A stretch of DNA of 64,000 nt from Boesenbergia rotunda (Eukaryota > Streptophyta > Magnoliopsida > Zingiberales > Zingiberaceae), in assembly GCA_024364735.1 (NCBI GenBank), contig JAGFNQ010001192.1, forward strand, positions 308,254 to 372,253, written 5' to 3'. Below the pieces are notes generated by a model. It searched no databases. It saw only the letters and a program-made list of their open reading frames with translations, and had not been told where the DNA came from. Of the stretch, positions 57,046 to 64,000 are shown in pieces. The translations under genes were made by a program, and so were the position numbers. Position 1 is the stretch's first letter, and the number at the start of each line of letters is the position of its first letter.

Positions 57046-57814
57046 CAAGGTAGTTAAAATCGGGATTTTAACTTGAATCGGAAGGGGTACTTAAAATCGT
57101 AAATCTTAAAATCGTAAATCGTATTGTAAGATTTTATAAAAATTCTATATATATGCATATAAAATTATAAAGTCATATATATGCATGTAAAATAGCATAA
57201 ATAATAAAAAAAACCTTTTAATCACTAAACAAACTTACATTCATAATTAATATTACATTAGCAATGTCATCCATAAGCCACAAAATAATAAAAAATATAT
57301 AATAACTTCAATTAGAAAGGTTCCACCAGCTATCTAATTATAGAATTTAGATGCCTAATCCATAAATCTAAAAAATGTGACACATTAAAATCATAAAGTT
57401 CCACCATTTAATCCTCATCTTCCCCTCCACCAGCTTCATCATCAAAATCCTCCATATCACCATCACCAAAGCAGGGACGTCGAAGTCCCACAGCAGGGGA
57501 CGCGCAGCTTAGGGACGTCGAAGATGCAGTGACGCACGAAGATGAGGGACAAGATGCGATTAGGGCATACAAAAAAAGAGAACCGAATTTTTTTTTTAAA
57601 ATAGAACAAGGTCCAACGAAAAAAGAGGGTTTTTTCATAATCGTTAAAATCGCATCCGAATCGTAAAATTGCGATTTTAATTTTAACACTTAAAATTGCG
57701 ATTTCAAAAAGATTTTAACAATTTACGATTTTAACTAAGATTTAAATCGTTCGGGGGTCAAAAATCGTAAAATCGTAGGATTTTACGATTAAAATCGCGA
57801 TTTTAACTACTATG
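57046..57814. mobile_element. Non-autonomous hAT-type element, 769 bp, 8-bp target duplication
   Basis: CTTGGGAC flanks both ends exactly (57038-57045 and 57815-57822). Ends are CAAGGTAGTTAAAATCG and the complement of CATAGTAGTTAAAATCG. Many AAATCGTAAAATCG-type subterminal repeats fill both ends, as in plant hAT elements. The interior (57400-57560) has a short GC-richer unique segment. No transposase. The 8-bp duplication is diagnostic of hAT. Confidence 0.85.
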
Positions 57815-57914
57815 CTTGGGACTAAGACTTATTTAAAGAGTTTAGTTGAATGTAATACCTTTCTAATATTACAACCTAGTCTTAGTTCGTTAAAAGAGAG
57901 AGATAGTCCCCATG

Positions 57915-58095
57915 GGATGGATTGATGATTAGGGTGTGTGTGTTGTCACCTTGAGGTATGGAGGTCAAAACCTAACAAAGCCAGTGTGCCGGAGCATCCG
58001 GGCTAGTATCCCCGTGATTTACCTCCTCCGTGTTGGCCCTGGGATAGGTTGGCGGGGGCGTTGGGAGGCGAGCGAATCACCTTTTACCACCATTA
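57915..58095 (+). mobile_element. Possible SINE
   Basis: ggattgatgattagggtg, gaggtcaaaacc (box-B-like) and gtgatttacctcctccgtg occur in order, a combination resembling tRNA-derived plant SINEs. Box A is weak and no target duplication was found. Confidence 0.25.
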
Positions 58096-58823
58096 AAAAA
58101 GAGCGATAGATAGAAAAGACAGAAATCAAATGGATCTATGATGGTTGACTTATATTATGTTGTTCGACCAACGACATTTGACCTAAATGCTTTGGAGAGT
58201 TGGAATGGATTTATAAGCGATATGCCAAGACAATTGCTTGGTTTCATAGTGTCTCGTGCCCTTTCGAGATATGATGAGTTTTAACTTCTTATGCTACTAA
58301 TCTTCCACCTCTTGTTTAAGAAAGAGTGACTTGGTGTTGTACATTCAGTTGTAGTTGTGGGCATGCTTAGGGAAAGAGCTACTGTCACAATCCCTCCTCT
58401 CATTGTTAGAGTCTGAGTTTCTCTCTTTAATAATCTTCAGGGTTAATAGGGGAGTTGGAGTTGATTGATGAGTCTATACAAATGAGCATGGTTAGAAATA
58501 TCAAGCTGTGCTAGTTGGCACAAGCGGAATTTACCGTTTCGCTTGCCAAACATCAAAGAATATATTTTGGCTCTGGCTCAAAGCCGCAAGGCGACAGCGA
58601 TCACACAGAGACCTTTGTGGTAAAACCTCTGTAATTGGCTACAAGGCTGGTAGGAAATTTATTTCCCTTATTTCAGATTAATTCTTTTCCCTCCCCTCAA
58701 CTAATTTTCCCCTACTCTTTCTTGTTAAATAAGTTTTTGGTAAACAAGATATGGATGACCAAAACAATTAAATATAATATAAAATCTAAATTTATAAAAT
58801 ATATGACTATAAATAAATTAAAT

Positions 58824-58825
<2 letters not shown>

Positions 58826-58893
<68 letters not shown>
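58826..58893. repeat. (TA)n microsatellite
   Basis: TA run; creates a false Tyr/Ile-repeat ORF. Confidence 0.97.
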
Positions 58894-58896
<3 letters not shown>

Positions 58897-59043
58897 ATTT
58901 AATTTTGAACTGATCAAAATAAACTCAAATTAAATCTAATTCAAACCTACTTATCCTAAATTGACTTTTACTTAATAATAAACATCTATGACAATTAAAT
59001 ATTATTAAAAATATTTCTAAATTAATATATTTTATATTTAAAA

Positions 59044-59205
59044 AGGGAAGTCTTGACATAATGGTAAAATTGTTATCGTATGATATGGTGGTCACAAGTT
59101 CAAGTTGTGGTAACAACCTTTTGCAATTCTGGATAAGGTTGCGTACAATAGGCCTTTCCTCATAACCTTGTATTGATGGGATTCATATACCGGACTGCTC
59201 TTTTA
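59044..59205 (+). mobile_element. AU-type SINE
   Basis: gggaagtcttgacataatggtaaa (degenerate box A), ggtcacaagttcaagttgtgg (box B region), aacaacctttt, gataaggttgcgtacaat and ccggactgctctttt appear in the order typical of the plant AU SINE, ending in a T-rich tail. Diverged, with an internal deletion of the cgg-rich part. Confidence 0.75.
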
Positions 59206-60080
59206 TATTTTAAAAAATTCCCAAATCATATGTATCTTATAAATCAAAATTCTGTCTCGAAATTTTAAACCTTGCAAATGAGTAAGGGTTAAATAAAACA
59301 ATACATCCAAATTGAGAAAGAATTTGAGCAATCTTTGACCTAATTTGAGCCAACTTTGTGCCTTTCTCCGCTGATTGATCCAATTGCTTTTCTTATAAAA
59401 TATGTTGCTTGACCTAGTGCCCTCAATTTGAGTTAGGACTCTCAAATCATCCTTTGGTTCTGATTCTAAATATGATTGTCCCAAAAAAGTTCCCTTCCTA
59501 ATAACACTTGTTTCGATAAAACTGACAAACGAAAAAGAAGGTACCAGTCAAACAACATGAGCAACTCAGTAGGCACAATTAACTCAAACAAGTCTGACAC
59601 CACTAACAAGATAGGGAATCTTTACCCTATGTAGTAGTGGGTAGAGCTTCTTCTTTTCCCATTCTTATCGTTTATCCCTAATGACAATTATATATATATA
59701 TATATATATATATAGGTGCACTTATGAGAGAAAGACTGAAAGAGACTGATTCAGGTACATTAATTTGATATATTGATTAGCTGATACCCGTGAACAACTT
59801 GTAGTTTTCACCCTTAAAGACCTTAAATGAAGCTTATGCATCCAATCGGGTTCCTCTCAAAAGTGTATTAGTCAAAGATACTTCTAAGGGCTCCTTTAAA
59901 GTTGAGTGGGCAGAACGAACTGCCAAGGACTTGGTATGAAGACATATGTTGAAGCAGGTCTTGTTGGAAGTCTAGAACAAAGCACTCTTTCTTAAGGACA
60001 ATCTAATTTTAATTAACAATAACATTATCTACTTATTTTATGCACTGGGCATTTTGATCATAAGAGCACATATATCTAAT

Positions 60081-60310
60081 TGCCTCTCATATTTCTTTTG
60101 AGGTTGAGAGGAACATTACTATTGTGGTTTCGAATTGCTGGGAAGTGTCAATCAGGTCTGAATTTCACCTTGTTAAGTGACATTTTGTCATATGTTGCCT
60201 GTCATATTTATTTTGAGGTTGAGTGGAACATTACTATTGTGGTTTCATATTGCTGGAAAGTGCCAATCAGGTCTGAATTTCACCTTGTTAAGTGACATCT
60301 TTGTCATATG
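60081..60310 (+). repeat. 115-bp tandem duplication
   Basis: Two units, offset 115, about 93% alike by eye; both keep an open frame reading FEVERNITIVVS...RSEFHLVK. Located 330 bp before the helicase exon. No known protein matches. Confidence 0.8.
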
Positions 60311-60642
60311 TAGTTAGAGATGTATGTGGATTATTCTTTCGTAAGAGCCAATAAACATTTCAAATACAGTTAAAATCTAAGTATTTTATTCTTTTGTAAA
60401 ATCAAAGCTTCAACTCATGTTTTATAGTCGTTGTGATTAGTTAATTTTATCTGTAATTAAAATTTTAGATTATTCCATGCCTTGTATTAGTTTCTGAATT
60501 CATATCAATTAAGTACAAAGTAATTTAAATTTTGCTCCACTTTCCTTATAGTTGAATGCTGCCTTTTGTTTGATATAGGGTTGACCTAATTTTTTTTTGC
60601 AATAATTATATGCTTGCAATATTCGTACCTTTTTTTTTTCAG

Positions 60643-60750
60643 GCGTGGTTTCTTCTTGGTGGGAATGATAAAATTGTTGGTCGTTTCCATGAACTTGTTC
60701 CTGATATGGCTATTGACTTCCCTTTTGAGTTGGATAGCTTCCAGAAAGAG
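60643..60750 (+). CDS. SKI2-type DExH RNA helicase, one exon
   Basis: A 36-codon phase-0 exon between a strong acceptor (T-run, ttcag) and a GT donor (gttaga). It encodes AWFLLGGNDKIVGRFHELVP and DMAIDFPFELDSFQKE. This matches the segment just before motif I in plant SKI2 (DExH11), the helicase of the cytoplasmic Ski complex that feeds RNA to the exosome; FPFELD.FQKEA is its Q-motif region and a conserved intron falls after FQKE. Neither the next exon (Walker A, AHTSAGKT) nor earlier exons are recognisable here, so it is either flanked by introns longer than 3 kb or a lone fragment. No disabling change in the exon. Confidence 0.75.
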
Positions 60751-63300
60751 GTTAGAGTTTGTTAATTCTTATCAATATTGCAGGGAAATGATAATTCTAA
60801 TCGACCTCCTCAAAATGAAATACACTGATTGTGCAACCAATCTTTGATGGGAATTGCCCCACACCATTACCAATCTATGATGGGAAATGCTAGACACACC
60901 ATTAGGAAAAATAGTGTTTAATAATTTGCATTTTTTTTTGAAATTTGAAAATTAAGATTCTTGAGAAATTGGGGAAAAACTTTTAATAATCTTTTATAAG
61001 AGTAATAGTGAAATGTTATTCTTTGATGAGGAATACGTGAAAACCTAAAAAAAGAGTTATGGAGAGGAGAAAAAGAGATGTGATAAACATTTTTGAAAAT
61101 GAATTGGTTTCTCATTTTACTTAGGGCATTTTTGTAATTTCTTGGATTGTTACAGAATGTCTCCAATTTTAATCATCCATTGGCTAGGGATTGACAATGG
61201 GTACTTGAGAATGGTGTTTCAGCATGTAATTACTTGGTTATGTCGGGTTCAGGTACTTGATTGTGCTTAGTATTTGGGTTTAATTTTCTTAACAATGCTT
61301 AATCAGCGAGTAATCTCTTGTTACCCATTTATTTGGTATCTCTAGTTTTGGTACTCATTTATCATTGGAAGTGGGTATTTAAATCATGAGTTTAGATAGC
61401 AAATATTTTATCTGGCATGTGTTCAGGTAGTAGCTAAAAAATACATGACCTATTGCCATTTCTACATCTTGACCAACTAATCAATCAAAACTTGCTTGTG
61501 TTGATTTGCTTTTTTGGCTTTTGTAATTTTCAGCTTAATGATAAGTGATATCTTGTCGGTTCTTTGGTTTCCCAACTATATTGGTTGATTTAGTTTTTAG
61601 TAATTGTGAATGCAAGACGTATATCAAGTGCTAGCTTTTACTGCTTATCTTTTTTAGTTAGATTAGACGACCTCACAAATTATGTTATTCGAACTTGGGT
61701 ATGGATTGAGTGTCTGATATGATTATTTTTAAAATCTTTTACGTGGATGAGTACAAGTGTTTACGTGGATCTTTGTTGTCGGAGTGTGGAGTATCCAATA
61801 CAAGTATGGAGAGGGTAGATGAAGAGTCTGACTATCTTATTTGAGAGAAACTTGTGTATGATATTTGTAAATAATGTTGTGATAGTTGATGAGTATAAAT
61901 TAATTATTTAAAAAAATGTTTAGCAAGAAAAGTTTTAAAACTACTTGATGATCCCTCAAGTATGTTTATAGTTCGGAGGCGCTGGGGCGAGCGTTTCGCC
62001 TTTTTTGGTCGGTGTATGTTTATAGTTAAATGGAGGATGGTTGATATTATTGTCCCTTAGTTTACTTGGACAGAAATCAGGAGGGAATCAGGGTACATAT
62101 ACCAAAATAAACTTTCTGATCCCTTTTTTCATTTTTTGATCCCAACTTCTCTTGATCCAGCTCCTTCCCCAAGATGCCCACCACATGTCCTTGTTTTCTT
62201 ACTTGGAGAACTTATCTAATGTTGCAAACTTGGATAAATGAGATTGTCTCATGCTTGAACCTAGCAAAGCTTGCTTATGTCTCATGGTTTCCCTTTGAAT
62301 CACAGTATTGTAGGCAATATAGGAAAAAATTTGTGTATGATAGTTAATATTCTGGACATTTTTTATTTTTGAACGATCCCATCTTGAATAATAAAATTTT
62401 AGCGATAAGAAAAAAAAATCAATTTCTCATCTTCGCTTTCCTCCTTTGATCTTCTTGGTACATGTTATTTGTTAAAGCCTCCAATTCCTTAATAATTAAA
62501 TTAACAAAATAAACAAATGACATCACAATAATTAAAAAATAATAAATTCATTAACATGAATCTCAACTATAATAAATATACAAATGTTAAATTATCAAAC
62601 AATATTTGGAATCTTGTTTAAGATTTTGGTCCTTGGTTAGAATGAGATGTGGGAGTGCCGTGTTGATATCAACATGCAATGCTAGAAGCATTGATGAGGA
62701 GGAAGGAATATGCAAGGAGAGATTAAAGAAGATTGGAGGAAGAGAGGAAGAAGAAAGGAGCCACTACCAATTTGTGGAGTAGCATTGTAGATGCTTAACA
62801 CTTCATTGACCATGTGGGGAAACCTTATGGGAAGCCTCGCACCTCATCTTCTTCATGGTAGAAGCCTCGTATGAAGTTTGTAATGGTCTTTGTCATCATG
62901 TGAAGCCTCATGTTGTTGCATGAACCTCACATTGTCATTTTTTTAGATTGTCTTCATACAACATAATGCCAAAATTCCTTGAAGAAGAGACTCAAACTTT
63001 GAACATATGGATATCTTCTCTTCTTCTTCTTATCTCATTCGTTGTTCAGTTAAAGGTCGAAACTCTGATATAGTTTTGGATTTTAAACCTTGTTCCATGG
63101 ATACATTTATCCAATTATGTTGAAAATAGTCGAAATCTCGAGCCATGATGGTGTTTTGGTCTTTGATTGGAATGATATTGGTTTGATGTTAATGTAGGTG
63201 TTAAATTTGAGGTGGAAAAAGAAAAAGCTAAGATAACTATATAGTTAAGCTCAATGTTTGCTTTCCATCTGCAACGTTAGGATTTGGATATTATCTTGTA
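60751..63300. other. Intron-like or intergenic AT-rich sequence
   Basis: If the helicase gene continues rightward this is intron. No exon with helicase motifs was found up to 63300. Confidence 0.4.
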
Positions 63301-63541
63301 TTGGTCCTAGTGATCGAAGGAAACCAGTGGGATAGGACCTTTATCCAAGAAAGAAACTTCGATCAGCTACAACGAAGCAGGATGCAATACATTCATCTGG
63401 GGGTTCTACAAGTAAGAATCCAAACCCTTCGCAGACAGGAAGAGGGCACTATGGCTCTTATCGACTTTAGGGACAATAGGTGGATCGGAGATCAAGCCAT
63501 CCTGGCATCCATGGAAGTAGACTTGACACAAGGAAGTAGAC
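63301..63541 (+). pseudogene. Endogenous caulimovirid movement-protein fragment
   Basis: The frame includes IHLGVLQVRIQTL, GTMALIDFRDNRW, GDQAILASMEVDLTQG, a block I recognise as resembling the movement-protein region of endogenous plant pararetroviruses (Caulimoviridae). Such proteins moved virus between cells through plasmodesmata. Only a short piece remains; it ends abruptly at about 63541 where a hAT-type end begins, and no capsid, protease or RT region is in the window. It is a decayed genomic copy with no sign of activity. Family assignment is by motif memory only. Confidence 0.55.
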
Positions 63542-64000
63542 CCGACCACGGTTCGGAACCGACGGTTCGACGGTTCGGAACCGCCGGTTCGACGGTTCAT
63601 GGGAGGTCGACCCTTAACCTTAACCGCCCAAGACGGTTACGGTTCACGGTCCGGTTCACGGTTCGCCACGGTTCGGCACGGTTCAAGATTATTATATTAA
63701 AAAAATTAAAAATTAAAATAAAAAAAAATAAATTTTATTAAAAAAGGGCTTGCACTTATATAAGTTGCCTACGTATCCCCTTAGGGTATAGGGGAATCAA
63801 AGCCCACGTAGTTCTTTTACATTTTTACCCTTTTACATTTTTACATTTCTCATTCACTTGTATTTCCTCCCGTTCCCGTTGTATTTGTTCCTTCGGTATC
63901 AAATTCTTCGGCTTCGTCTTCTGAAAGTTGCATTCCTTGGATTCGCTTTTCGGCTCTGGTCCAATCATCAAGTAATGCTTGAGCTTCCAATGAGTCGGGA
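63542..64000 (-). mobile_element. Second hAT element, 3' end with transposase C terminus
   Basis: 63542-63690 is packed with CGGTTCGG/CCGAACCG words, hAT-like subterminal repeats. Beyond an AT-rich spacer, minus-strand 64000-63850 is an open frame (SLEAQALLDDWTRAEKRIQG, MQLSEDEAEEF, ending NTSE-TGA) that fits the acidic tail after the hATC domain of plant hAT transposases. The element runs off the right edge. Confidence 0.55.
63850..64000 (-). CDS. hAT transposase C-terminal tail, partial
   Basis: 49 codons to the TGA at 63850-63852. DSLEAQALLDDWTRAEKR resembles the last helix of the hATC dimerisation domain, followed by an acidic, Gly/Thr-rich tail. Differs in sequence from the transposase at 4754-6849, so it is a separate lineage. 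Confidence 0.5.
   Translation of the reverse strand, partial: PDSLEAQALLDDWTRAEKRIQGMQLSEDEAEEFDTEGTNTTGTGGNTSE

Noticed and set aside
58635..58913. ORF with a Tyr-Ile repeat tail
   Set aside because: Produced by the TA microsatellite at 58826-58893.

Overview
The window is plant nuclear DNA. Evidence: spliced genes with GT-AG introns, a 17-cysteine seed-type metallothionein, plant-specific protein families, and long nested LTR retrotransposons, hAT elements and SINEs. The GC-rich start of the 108-codon single-exon gene and the retroelement load suggest a non-grass monocot. A Zingiberales-type genome is only a guess.

Genic islands: (i) 304-1245 (+), last exons of a mitochondrial-type rhomboid protease; (ii) 13061-13387 (+), a conserved 108-aa plant protein; (iii) 16387-17311 (-), a broken SRP72 copy; (iv) 49027-49287 (+), a type 4 (Ec) metallothionein; (v) 50001-51757 (+), a two-exon hnRNP H/F-like protein with two RRMs; (vi) 60643-60750 (+), one exon of a SKI2-type DExH RNA helicase. 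Three exons of a copine (BONZAI) gene lie at 2927-4113 (-), between two hAT-type ends and beside a 477-base assembly gap. The genes do not form a pathway.

Mobile DNA fills most of the rest. 2087-7973 is a hAT transposon or composite with a transposase carrying one in-frame stop. 7974-10555 is the 3' part of a SIRE-like copia element (family A). 24076-25033 looks like an LTR. 27975-28712 is a dead copia pol end. 28985-46108 is a nested cluster: a minus-strand family A copy, two minus-strand family B LTR copies, a deleted chromovirus with an inverted LTR pair, a 2.5-kb solo LTR with target duplication GTTAT, a copia element with a 1.74-kb LTR, and a 1.53-kb solo LTR (family C) with target duplication TTTCG. 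A CACTA-type transposase relic follows at 46393-47165. Smaller elements are at 33100-33215 (SINE-like), 52529-52749 (TIR MITE), 57046-57814 (hAT-type, 8-bp duplication) and 59044-59205 (AU SINE). At the right edge a fragment of an endogenous caulimovirid movement-protein gene is broken by a second hAT element.

The most unusual signal is that almost every LTR here carries its own array of short hairpins. Unit sequences differ between families, and within an array, or between related LTRs, the two arms change together while the loop stays constant. Examples are the GGAACCCC-loop hairpins (36210-36623), the GATCGGTC palindromes (43189-43704), the CCTCCAA-loop minisatellite (43711-44120) and a three-hairpin block shared by families A and B (30000-30104, 30300-30415, 42360-42480, and inverted at 10310-10440). 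This looks like selection or copying that preserves RNA or DNA secondary structure.
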